Source of the DNA: CAIYPG01 sp903864555
GTDB lineage: Bacteria; Pseudomonadota; Gammaproteobacteria; Burkholderiales; SG8-39
Length of the DNA stretch: 21,045 nt
Assembly: GCA_947474715.1 (NCBI GenBank)
Contig: CANJJT010000072.1
Coordinates: forward strand, 1 to 21,045
Direction of reading: 5' to 3'
A program made the position numbers and the translations under genes. Below the pieces are notes generated by a model. The model was not told where the DNA came from. It was given only the letters and a program-made list of their open reading frames with translations, and ran no database searches. Shown piece by piece: positions 14,690 through 21,045 of the stretch (position 1 is the stretch's first letter; the number at the start of each line of letters is the position of its first letter).

Positions 14690-15375
14690 CGATCTCAAAT
14701 CTCAACCAGTACTACGGCGGCAGCCATATCCTCAGGGATGTGAGCTTCGAGGTTCCCAAGGGCGCCTGCACCACGGTGCTGGGGCGCAATGGTGTGGGCA
14801 AGACCACGCTGCTGAAATGCCTGGTGGGGCTCTTGCCCGTCCGTGGGGGCACGCTGACCTTCGATGGCAAGCCGATTACCGGGTTGCCGCCCTATGAGCG
14901 CGCACGTCTGGGGATCGGCTATGTGCCGCAGGGGCGGGAGATCTTCCCGCGCCTCACCGTGGAAGAAAACCTGTTGATGGGCCTGGCCTCGAAATCCGGG
15001 CGTGGCGGCGTGCCTTCGCGCATCTATGAAATGTTCCCGGTGTTGAAAGACATGCTGCACCGGCGCGGTGGGGATCTTTCCGGCGGGCAGCAGCAGCAAC
15101 TGGCCATCGGCCGCGCCCTGGCGGCCGACCCGAGGATCCTCATCCTCGACGAACCCACCGAGGGCATACAGCCGTCCATCATCAAGGACATCGGCCGGGT
15201 GATTTCATCGCTCACGAAAAGCGGTGAAATGGCGGTCCTGCTGGTGGAGCAGTACTACGATTTCGCGCGCGAACTGGCTGACCAGTACGTGGTGATGGCA
15301 CGAGGCGAGGTGATCAAGAGCGGTCCCGGCAGCGAGATGGACAGCGAGAACGTGAAGGCCATGCTGGCCATCTAG
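14683..15375 (+). CDS. urtE: Urea ABC transporter ATP-binding protein UrtE
   Basis: A 230-residue cytoplasmic ATPase of the LivF type, the usual length for UrtE. Walker A is GRNGVGKTT (34-42), the signature is LSGGQQQQLAIGR, Walker B is ILILDEPTEGIQPS, and VLLVEQYYDFA replaces the switch His by Gln as in other LivF-like subunits. YVPQGREIFPRLTVEENL is characteristic. A weaker ribosome binding site (AAAGG, 14672-14676) lies 6 nt upstream, because the original AGGAGG now precedes a duplicated start fragment 110 bp upstream. The TAG stop is made of a TA target dinucleotide plus the first G of the IS630 element, so the end of this gene coincides with the insertion site. The C terminus ENVKAMLAI looks normal. 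Confidence 0.94.
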   Translation: MLTISNLNQYYGGSHILRDVSFEVPKGACTTVLGRNGVGKTTLLKCLVGLLPVRGGTLTFDGKPITGLPPYERARLGIGYVPQGREIFPRLTVEENLLMGLASKSGRGGVPSRIYEMFPVLKDMLHRRGGDLSGGQQQQLAIGRALAADPRILILDEPTEGIQPSIIKDIGRVISSLTKSGEMAVLLVEQYYDFARELADQYVVMARGEVIKSGPGSEMDSENVKAMLAI

Positions 15376-16524
15376 TGCTTCGTAATTAATAGAGCCAAAC
15401 GAAATTCGCCGTGTCCAACAGCTATCAGACATGTTGGGAGATGGCGATGCGAGTGGCAAGTACGATCGAACTGGACGACGCGCAGCGGGAGAAGTTGCTG
15501 AAGCTGGCGCATTCGAACACGACTGAAGTGCGTTTGGCGCGTCGCGTGAGCATCGTGCTGCTGGCGGCCGATGGGCTGGACAGTCGCAAGATCGCCGAGT
15601 TGGTCGGCGTGGGCCGCATTCAAGTGGGCCGTTGGCGCGAGCGTTACGTGGCGGGCGGATTGAACGGCATCGAGCAAGATTTGCCGCGCGGCGGGCGCAA
15701 GCCCAAGGTAGATCCCGCGGCGATTGTGCGCTTGACCACGCAGACCAAGCCAGAAGGCGCGACCCAGTGGAGTACCCGCACGCTGGCGACGTTGGCCGGA
15801 GTAAGCGACACCACGGTGCAGCGTATTGGGAAGGCACGCGGGTTGAAGCCGCACCGGGTAAAGCGTTTCAAGGTGTCGCGCGATCCCAAGGTTGTCGAAA
15901 ATCTCGAAGATATCGTCGGTCTGTATAGGTCCCCGCCTGAGCACGCGCTGGTGCTTTGTTGCGACGAGAAGCGCCAGGTGCAGGCCCTTGATCGCACCCA
16001 ACCCGGCCTGTCGATGAAGCCCGGCCGTGCCGCCACCATGCCCCATGACTACAAACGCAACGGAACCACCCCCCTGTTTGCTGCGATGAGCACTCTGGAC
16101 GGCACGGTCATTTAGCGCTGCGAGCAACGCCATTGCCATATTGAGCGGCGCACCTTTCTGCGTCAGATCAAGCGCGAAACGCCCAAGGACAAATCGCTTC
16201 ATCTGACCTGCGACCACTACGCCACCCACAAGCATCCGAAGGTCAAGGAGTGGCTGGCCTCGCATCCGCAGATCCATGTGCATTTCACCCCGACCTCCGC
16301 GTTTTGGCTCAACATGGTCGAGCGATTCTTCGGCGATATCACGATCGAGCGCCTGCGCAACGGCGTGTTTCGCAGCGTCCCCGAACTGACCACTGCAATC
16401 AAGGAGTACATCAATTCGCACAATAAAAATCCCAAGCCTTTCGTCTGGCCTGCCAAGGCCAATGACATCCTTGCCAAGCTTATCCGCGCCAACAGCCGAT
16501 TCTGTTCCAAACAGAACGAAGCAC
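15375..16524 (+). mobile_element. IS630-family insertion sequence
   Basis: A 1150-bp element bounded by perfect 9-bp terminal inverted repeats, GTGCTTCGT (15375-15383) and ACGAAGCAC (16516-16524), flanked on both sides by TA (15373-15374 and 16525-16526). The TA duplication is the hallmark of IS630/Tc1 transposition. It contains one IS630-type transposase with an in-frame nonsense codon. The left TA forms two of the three bases of the urtE stop codon. Confidence 0.88.
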
Positions 16525-16532
16525 TACACTAG
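15411..16532 (+). pseudogene. IS630-family transposase interrupted by one TAG
   Basis: A DDE transposase of the IS630 family. An N-terminal helix-turn-helix region (RRVSIVLLAADGLDSRKIAEL, read in parts) is followed by the catalytic domain with all three acidic residues visible: Asp in CCDEKRQVQ, Asp in CDHYATHKH and Glu in FWLNMVERFF. The reading frame is continuous except for a single TAG at 16113-16115, after STLDGTVI; the sequence resumes in the same frame with RCEQRHCHIE. I therefore call it inactivated by a point nonsense mutation, not a frameshift. The start may be GTG 15411 or ATG 15441/15447. The frame runs past the inverted repeat and uses a stop 8 bases outside the element (16530-16532). 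Confidence 0.88.
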
Positions 16533-16589
16533 TCGGCCATCGTCCAAATTGGCGGCATCACGTTTGCTTTCATCTTAGGGAGGCACTGA

Positions 16590-16680
16590 ACAAGTGGGCT
16601 ACGCCCCCTTGTCTGTCCCCCACGTCAGAGGAAACAGTTGAACGGTGATCCTCGATTCGAGGCTTGATCAGTGTTTCCTT
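16590..16680. repeat. Inverted-repeat cluster, possible mobile-element scar
   Basis: Two imperfect hairpins lie in the 246-bp stretch between the IS and the next gene. CAAGTGGGC (16591-16599) pairs with GCCCCCTTG (16603-16611) with one mismatch. AGGAAACA (16629-16636) pairs with TGTTTCCT (16672-16679), with an inner CCTCG/CGAGG palindrome (16650-16662). The structure looks like the remains of another mobile element or a terminator; I do not recognise a family. Confidence 0.4.
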
Positions 16681-16778
16681 GGCAATGCGTTCAGGCGAAC
16701 AAGTGCATTACATTGACCCCTGCAAGCGGGGGGGGCACCCAGGCCGCGCTGGCAGAGGCAGCCGATTTAACAGGAGCA

Positions 16779-17216
16779 ATGACTGTGAGTGAACCGATTG
16801 AAGTGCTGGAAAGCGCCCCTGGCAGGCCGGAAGAGGGCCTGGTCGCCTGGACCCATGTCATCTACGCGCTGCACGCGTTGGCGGTACTGATTGGGGCCAC
16901 CTCTGCGGCCACCATCGTCGGCGCGTTTGTCTTCAGCGTGCCATCGATCATCGCCGTCATTCTGACTTATGTGAAGCGCAGCGATGCCAAAGGCACCTTC
17001 CTGGAGTCCCATTTCACCTGGTCCCTGCGGACCTTCTGGTTTGCGGTGATCTGGGGCATCGGCGCCACGGTGCTGACGCTCATTCTCATCGCCACCATCG
17101 TCGGCATCCTGGTGGCCTGGCTGCCGATACTAGTGCTGGGCGTCTGGGTGGCTTATCGTGTCATCCGCGGCTGGCTGGCCCTCAAGGACGGCAAGGCCCT
17201 GCCTTTGTCTGGCTGA
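16779..17216 (+). CDS. DUF4870-like small membrane protein
   Basis: A protein of 145 residues with about three or four hydrophobic segments: HVIYALHALAVLIGA; a segment around GAFVFSVPSIIAVILTYV; TFWFAVIWGIGATVLTLIL; and IVGILVAWLPILVLGVWV. The block VKRSDAKGTFLESHFTWSLRTFW matches (in parts) the DUF4870-type membrane protein pattern, in which a short cytoplasmic loop carries ESHF.W..RTFW. Function is unknown. The ATG at 16779 has AGGAG only 2 nt upstream, so the in-frame GTG at 16785 (8 nt from AGGAG) may be the true start, giving MSEPIEVLE. It is convergent with dacB, with only 10 bp between the stop codons, and has no visible operon partner. Confidence 0.75.
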   Translation: MTVSEPIEVLESAPGRPEEGLVAWTHVIYALHALAVLIGATSAATIVGAFVFSVPSIIAVILTYVKRSDAKGTFLESHFTWSLRTFWFAVIWGIGATVLTLILIATIVGILVAWLPILVLGVWVAYRVIRGWLALKDGKALPLSG

Positions 17217-17226
17217 TTGCAGTGGT

Positions 17227-18747
17227 TCAGCAGCCGCCCCTGGGGTGGCAGTCCTGACGCGTGCCACCGGAGGCGTAGACCCAGCGTAGCAGCGCATCCT
17301 GGGCCTCCTGGGCGGCCGGAGCATTGGCATGATTGACAATAAACACCACCACATGGTGGCGGCCGCTGCGGTCCAGCATGTAGCCGGCGATGGCACGCAC
17401 GTCGAACAGGGTGCCGGTCTTGATGTGCGCCTGGCCAGCCACCGCCGATGAATTGAGCCGGCGTTTCATGGTGCCGTCGTAGGCGACCAGCGGCAGGGAG
17501 GCCATCAGTTCCGGCATCACCGGGCTGCGGAAGGCTACCTGCAGCAATTCGGCCATGCTGGCGGCGCTGATGCGCTCCACGCGCGACAGTCCCGAACCAT
17601 TGTCCACCACCAGTTCAGGCACTTGCAGGGCCCGCTGGGTCAGCCAGGAGCGTAGCACCTGGGCCGAGGCCGGGGGATTGCCGGGTGTCTTGAGGCTTTC
17701 GCTGGAGAGCGTGAGATAGAGTTGCCGCGCCATCACGTTGTTGCTGTACTTGTTGATGTCCCGCACGATTTCGGCGAGCGAGGGCGACTCGTGGGTGTAC
17801 AGCACGCGGGCATCGGGCGGGGCGGCGCCGTCACGCCAGCCACCGCTCAGGCTGCCGCCGGACTCCTCCCAGATCTGCCGGAACACGCCGTGGATGTAAT
17901 GGGGGTGGGAGAGCAGTGCGACATTCCAGGTCTTCTCGCCGCATTCGGCCGGGTAGCTGCCGGCAAAGCTGACGAGCGCCTGCGCCGAGCCGCCCTGGAA
18001 ATCCGCTTTCAGCTGGGCGCGCCAGTCATTGCAGGGGCCGCTGGCAAGCCGCACGGATTGGGTGAGTTCCAGTTGGGCCGGCTTCGGTTCGGCCAGTACC
18101 TGCACACGATTGCGCAGGGCATCGGGCAGGAAGGTGAAGCGCACCGCCTTGAAGTTGAACATCAGCGCATCGGGGCCGACGTTGTAGGGGCGCAGGGGTT
18201 CGGCATCGAAGCGCGAGGGATCGTGATCGCCGCCATTGAAGTAACTGCGGTCCAGCACCAGGTCGCCGCGGATGTGACGCAGGCCGCGCGCGCGCAGCGA
18301 GCGCGTCATCAGCCACAGGTTCTCCAGGGTCAGCTTGGGGTCGCCCCCGCCCTTGAGGATCAGGTCCCCTTCGAGCGTGTCCCCATTGAGCGTGCCGGTG
18401 GTCAGGACCTGGGTTTTCCAGGTGAAGTTGGGGCCCAGCAGGTCCAGTGCCGCGAAGGTGGTCACCAGCTTCATGGTGGAGGCCGGGTTGAGTGCGCGCT
18501 CCGCATTCAGGCTGAGCAGGGGGCGGCTTTCCCCCAGCGGCAGCACCACGATGGCGGCCGCCGAGGGCGGGATGGCGGCCGACTTCAGGGCGGCGGCGAC
18601 TTCCGCAGGAATGCGCTCCTGAGCCAGTATTGCAGGGGCCGCCTGAAGCGCGCACAAGCCCAGCAGTGTGGCCCAGCCATGGACCAGCGCCTGTCGCAGG
18701 GGCCGGCGTGAGCGGGCAGGGTGTGCTGGTGGAAGCGGTGTGGCCAC
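17227..18747 (-). CDS. dacB: D-alanyl-D-alanine carboxypeptidase/endopeptidase (PBP4, DacB, peptidase S13)
   Basis: A 506-residue penicillin-binding protein of the S13 family that trims peptidoglycan cross-links in the periplasm. The N terminus is basic then hydrophobic, with likely cleavage near residue 42 (AILAQ). All three active-site motifs are present and ordered: STMK with Ser90 and Lys93, SNN at 335-337, and KTG at 443-445. LILKGGGDPKLT and DNGSGLSRVERIS are also typical. A GTG start at 18747 is supported by a strong TGGAGG 7 nt upstream; an ATG at 18751 is in another frame, and no other in-frame start would keep the signal sequence. The C-terminal tail CHPRGGC with two cysteines is unusual. 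It lies downstream of cbpM on the same strand, 135 bp away. Confidence 0.93.
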   Translation of the reverse strand: MATPLPPAHPARSRRPLRQALVHGWATLLGLCALQAAPAILAQERIPAEVAAALKSAAIPPSAAAIVVLPLGESRPLLSLNAERALNPASTMKLVTTFAALDLLGPNFTWKTQVLTTGTLNGDTLEGDLILKGGGDPKLTLENLWLMTRSLRARGLRHIRGDLVLDRSYFNGGDHDPSRFDAEPLRPYNVGPDALMFNFKAVRFTFLPDALRNRVQVLAEPKPAQLELTQSVRLASGPCNDWRAQLKADFQGGSAQALVSFAGSYPAECGEKTWNVALLSHPHYIHGVFRQIWEESGGSLSGGWRDGAAPPDARVLYTHESPSLAEIVRDINKYSNNVMARQLYLTLSSESLKTPGNPPASAQVLRSWLTQRALQVPELVVDNGSGLSRVERISAASMAELLQVAFRSPVMPELMASLPLVAYDGTMKRRLNSSAVAGQAHIKTGTLFDVRAIAGYMLDRSGRHHVVVFIVNHANAPAAQEAQDALLRWVYASGGTRQDCHPRGGC

Positions 18748-18834
18748 TCATGAACCTCCAGGACTGGAAGCCGGGAGTATGCCCCAGCGGCAGCGTGCTG
18801 CATCAGGCCGTGTGGCGGGTGCCTGCCGGGAGGG

Positions 18835-18856
18835 CCGGTGGCCGGATGGCCACCCG
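18835..18856 (-). terminator. GC-rich hairpin between cbpM and dacB
   Basis: GGTGGCC (18837-18843) and GGCCACC (18848-18854) are perfect arms around a GGAT loop, extendable by two positions with one mismatch. It lies 29 bp beyond the cbpM stop on the minus strand and could terminate the cbpA-cbpM transcript. There is no T tract, so confidence is low. Confidence 0.4.
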
Positions 18857-18882
18857 CTACTGCCGCCAGATCAGTGCAGCGT

Positions 18883-19203
18883 TCAGCGCAGTAACTGGCA
18901 CTCCAGTTCGCGCATCCTTCGTTCCATTTCATCCATGCGCTCGATCAGGCCGAGCACCAGCGACGTGGCCTGGGTGTCCAGTTCGAACTCCATGTGCAGC
19001 CCGTAGGCGCGGCGTGCGATCAGTGCGGTGCGGGCGGGAAAGGTCCAGGCGTCGGCCTGCAGTCCTTCCGGCTCGAGCGCGCCGGACTCCACCAGCGCCT
19101 GCAATTCATCCCGGCTGAAGCCGGTGAGCTGCAGCATCTCGGCCAGGTGCAGGCGCGTGCTGTCGTCGAGGAATTGCAGGGTGTCGATGATGGGATCGTT
19201 CAT
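18883..19203 (-). CDS. cbpM: Chaperone modulator CbpM (MerR-like helix-turn-helix)
   Basis: A 106-residue cytoplasmic protein matching CbpM, which binds the J domain of CbpA and inhibits both its co-chaperone and DNA-binding activity. An N-terminal half with a MerR-like helix-turn-helix (LAEMLQLTGFSRDELQALVESG) precedes a helical C terminus ending in IERMDEMERRMRELECQLL, probably a coiled coil. The ATG at 19203 overlaps the cbpA stop (ATGA), and GGGAG lies 8 nt upstream, so the pair is translationally coupled. The assignment rests on size, HTH pattern and the cbpA linkage, which is the conserved arrangement. Confidence 0.85.
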   Translation of the reverse strand: MNDPIIDTLQFLDDSTRLHLAEMLQLTGFSRDELQALVESGALEPEGLQADAWTFPARTALIARRAYGLHMEFELDTQATSLVLGLIERMDEMERRMRELECQLLR

Positions 19204-20135
19204 GCCAGGTGCTCCCTGGGATTGAAGCCGGAGATCTGGCCCAACTGCTCGTACAGCGTCTTTTCCTGCTCTCCCGGGTGCGCGGGCACGACGATGGTGA
19301 GCACGCAATACAGGTCCCCGGCGCTGCCACCCGGACGGGCGAGGCCCCTGCCTGTCACGCGCAGCTTCTGCCCGGCTTTGGCGCCGGGCCGGATATTCAG
19401 CGCCACGCGTCCTTCCAGCGTGGGGACTTCCACGCTGGTGCCCAGCACCGCTTCCGAGGGCGTGATGGGCAGCTCCAGGTAGAGGTCGTGCCCGGCTACC
19501 TTGAACAGCCGGTGCGGTTTGAGCTTGATGTTGAGGAAGAGGTCGCCTGCCGGGCCGCCGTTGTGGCCTGGCCCGCCTTTGCCGGGGACGCGCAGGCGCT
19601 GGCCGTCCGTCGCGCCCTTGGGCACGCGCACGCGCATCGTCTTCTGGCTGTGCACCACGCGTCCGCCGGCCAGGCGCTCGGGCACCGCCAGATCGAGGCT
19701 GAGCTCCATGCCGCGTGCGGCGTCTTCCAGCGACAGTTCGGTGTTGGCCTCGAAGTTCTGCCCAGGGGTGGCGAAGTTGCCGCCGCGGCCGAAACCGTTG
19801 CCCCGGCGCGCGCCACCGCCACCGAACATCTCGAACAGGTCGCCCAGGTCGACGCCTTCAGCTCCGCCGTGGCTGTAGCGGGTTTCCCAACCGGGCGGCG
19901 GGCGAAAGTCCTCGCCAGGCCGGTGCCGGCCCAACTGGTCGTAGGCCGCGCGCTTGTCCTTGTCCGAGAGGGTCTGGTAGGCCTCGGCGACCTCCTTGAA
20001 CTTCTCCTCGGCATTTTTTTCCTTGGAGACATCCGGGTGGTATTTGCGGGCGAGTTTGCGATAGGCCTTCTTGATGTCTTCATCAGAGGCCGTCCGTTCC
20101 ACGCCGAGTGCAGCGTAATAGTCTTTGTATTTCAT
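19200..20135 (-). CDS. cbpA: Curved DNA-binding protein CbpA (type II J-domain co-chaperone)
   Basis: A 311-residue DnaJ-like co-chaperone that stimulates DnaK ATPase and, in Escherichia coli, also binds curved DNA. The J domain spans residues 1-70 with HPD at 33-35 (KYHPDVSKE). A Gly/Phe-rich linker with GGGGARRGNGFGRGG follows. Two C-terminal beta domains contain VRVPKGATDGQRLRVPGKG and GDLYLxI-type blocks; there is no CxxCxGxG zinc domain, which separates it from DnaJ. The MKYKDYYAALGV start is fixed by the J domain. No Shine-Dalgarno is visible upstream, and a sigma-32-like promoter ends about 10 nt before the ATG. It is divergent from groES and coupled to cbpM. Confidence 0.93.
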   Translation of the reverse strand: MKYKDYYAALGVERTASDEDIKKAYRKLARKYHPDVSKEKNAEEKFKEVAEAYQTLSDKDKRAAYDQLGRHRPGEDFRPPPGWETRYSHGGAEGVDLGDLFEMFGGGGARRGNGFGRGGNFATPGQNFEANTELSLEDAARGMELSLDLAVPERLAGGRVVHSQKTMRVRVPKGATDGQRLRVPGKGGPGHNGGPAGDLFLNIKLKPHRLFKVAGHDLYLELPITPSEAVLGTSVEVPTLEGRVALNIRPGAKAGQKLRVTGRGLARPGGSAGDLYCVLTIVVPAHPGEQEKTLYEQLGQISGFNPREHLA

Positions 20136-20144
20136 ATGGGTACC

Positions 20145-20172
20145 AGATGGATGTGGGTGGAGGGATTTCAAG
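20145..20172 (-). promoter_or_regulatory. Sigma-32-like promoter of cbpA
   Basis: Read on the minus strand, CTTGAA (20172 to 20167) is followed after 14 nt by ATCCATCT (20152 to 20145), which resembles the heat-shock -10 CCCCATNT at the last six positions. The predicted start is near 20138, only about 3 nt before the cbpA ATG. Confidence 0.45.
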
Positions 20173-20278
20173 GGGCAGGGGCCCCGGAGGCCACGGAAAC
20201 GACAGCAATTCCGGACCGGTGAGCGTCCGCCTGAACGAGGAGGTAGTCCGAAAGACATCCCGTCCCCCATCAATACCA

Positions 20279-20308
20279 CTTGAATTCCAAGCCGACCACC
20301 CGTATTAT
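20279..20308 (+). promoter_or_regulatory. Overlapping sigma-70 and sigma-32-like promoter of groES-groEL
   Basis: TTGAAT (20280-20285) and TATTAT (20303-20308) form a sigma-70 type promoter with an ideal 17-bp spacer. Shifted by one base, CTTGAA (20279-20284) and ACCCGTAT (20298-20305), 13 nt apart, resemble a heat-shock sigma-32 promoter. The -10 abuts the CIRCE operator, so HrcA binding would cover the start point. Confidence 0.7.
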
Positions 20309-20334
20309 TAGCACTCACTGAAGGCGAGTGCTAA
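20308..20334. promoter_or_regulatory. CIRCE operator (HrcA binding site)
   Basis: TTAGCACTC, a 9-nt spacer and GAGTGCTAA form a perfect match to the CIRCE consensus. HrcA bound here represses groESL until heat stress. It covers the predicted groES transcription start and lies 86 bp before the groES ATG. Confidence 0.96.
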
Positions 20335-20419
20335 TAGCCTCGGTCAGCTTATCTGCGCCATTCGGCGTTGAAGCAAAAGTCAGTGGTCACTAACTACTGT
20401 AATTGACAGGAGAGAATCA

Positions 20420-20707
20420 ATGAAAATTCGTCCTTTGCACGATCGCGTTGTGGTCAAGCGTATTGAAGGAGAAAGCAAGACCGCCAGCGGCATCGTCATT
20501 CCCGATAACGCAGCCGAGAAGCCCGACCAGGGCGAAGTGATTGCCGTGGGCAACGGCAAGATCCTGGAAGACGGCAAGGTCCGCCCGCTCGACGTCAAGG
20601 TCGGCGATCGCATCTTGTTCGGCAAGTATTCCGGCACCACGGTCAAGCTCGACAACATCGAATATCTCGTGATGCGTGAAGACGACATCATGGGCATCGT
20701 GGCCTGA
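20420..20707 (+). CDS. groES: Co-chaperonin GroES
   Basis: A 95-residue cytoplasmic co-chaperonin forming the heptameric lid of GroEL. It starts MKIRPLHDRVVVKR; the mobile loop region is EGESKTASGIVIPD (about 17-30). GDRILFGKYSGT and LVMREDDIMGIVA are the usual C-terminal blocks, and the length is normal. AGGAGAG lies 6-7 nt before the ATG. It is transcribed under CIRCE and overlapping sigma-70/sigma-32-like elements and is followed by groEL after 48 bp. Confidence 0.98.
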   Translation: MKIRPLHDRVVVKRIEGESKTASGIVIPDNAAEKPDQGEVIAVGNGKILEDGKVRPLDVKVGDRILFGKYSGTTVKLDNIEYLVMREDDIMGIVA

Positions 20708-20755
20708 GCGCCAGCGATCAACAGTCAACGTTCACACAGAACAGGAGTCTGAAAA

Positions 20756-21045
20756 ATGGCAGCTAAAGAAGTACGTTTCCACGAGGACGCCCGGCATCGC
20801 ATGCTGGAAGGCGTCAACATTCTCGCCAACGCCGTCAAGGCAACCCTGGGACCCAAGGGCCGTAACGTCGTGCTCGAGCGCTCCTTCGGCGCCCCGACCG
20901 TGACCAAGGACGGTGTTTCGGTCGCCAAGGAAATCGAACTGAAGGACAAGTTCGCCAATATGGGCGCACAGATGGTCAAGGAAGTTGCTTCCAAGACCTC
21001 CGACGTCGCCGGTGACGGCACCACCACGGCAACCGTGCTGGCCCA
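20756..21045 (+). CDS. groEL: Chaperonin GroEL, N-terminal part (cut by window end)
   Basis: The first 96 codons of the 60-kDa chaperonin, open to the window edge. LGPKGRNVVLERSFGAP, TKDGVSVAKEIEL and the ATP-binding GDGTTTATVLA with Asp87 are diagnostic. AGGAG (20742-20746) lies 9 nt upstream. VRFHEDARHRML near the N terminus (FHEDAR where FGDDAR is common) is a mild variant. It is co-transcribed with groES. Confidence 0.98.
   Translation, partial: MAAKEVRFHEDARHRMLEGVNILANAVKATLGPKGRNVVLERSFGAPTVTKDGVSVAKEIELKDKFANMGAQMVKEVASKTSDVAGDGTTTATVLA

Overview
The window looks like chromosomal DNA of a high-GC betaproteobacterium, probably Burkholderiales or a close relative. Four things point there: a run of Bug/TctC periplasmic receptors, a urtABCDE urea ABC transporter with a putative sigma-54 promoter, groESL under a perfect CIRCE operator, and a cbpA-cbpM pair. 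The lineage is an inference from gene content, not a database match.

Left part (1-8764). Three related palindromic repeats (1-49, 85-133, 944-981) surround a GntR/FCD regulator on the minus strand. Divergent from it is an operon-like run of six tandem Bug (tripartite tricarboxylate transporter receptor, TctC-like) genes, closed by an MmgE/PrpD-family gene. The six receptors share blocks but differ at ligand-pocket positions, so they look like an in-place duplication series. No TctA/TctB membrane genes are visible. I infer a carboxylate sensing/uptake and catabolism locus controlled by the GntR protein; the substrate is unknown.

Middle (8765-15375). A 538-bp gene-free region holds a near-consensus sigma-54 promoter and an NtrC-like site, followed by urtA, urtB, urtC, urtD and urtE. 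Long gaps carrying hairpins lie after urtA and after urtB. Before urtE, a 42-bp duplicate of the urtE start plus a hairpin-bearing insert creates a 38-codon leader ORF that overlaps the real urtE start. An IS630-family element (15375-16524), with its transposase broken by one in-frame TAG, sits exactly at the urtE stop codon. No urease genes follow.

Right part (16533-21045). A repeat-rich scar-like stretch precedes a small DUF4870-like membrane protein. Convergent to it is dacB (PBP4-type carboxypeptidase/endopeptidase). Then come cbpM and cbpA on the minus strand. Divergent from cbpA is groES-groEL (groEL is cut by the window end), with overlapping sigma-70/sigma-32-like promoter elements and CIRCE. 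A sigma-32-like promoter also lies almost on top of the cbpA start.
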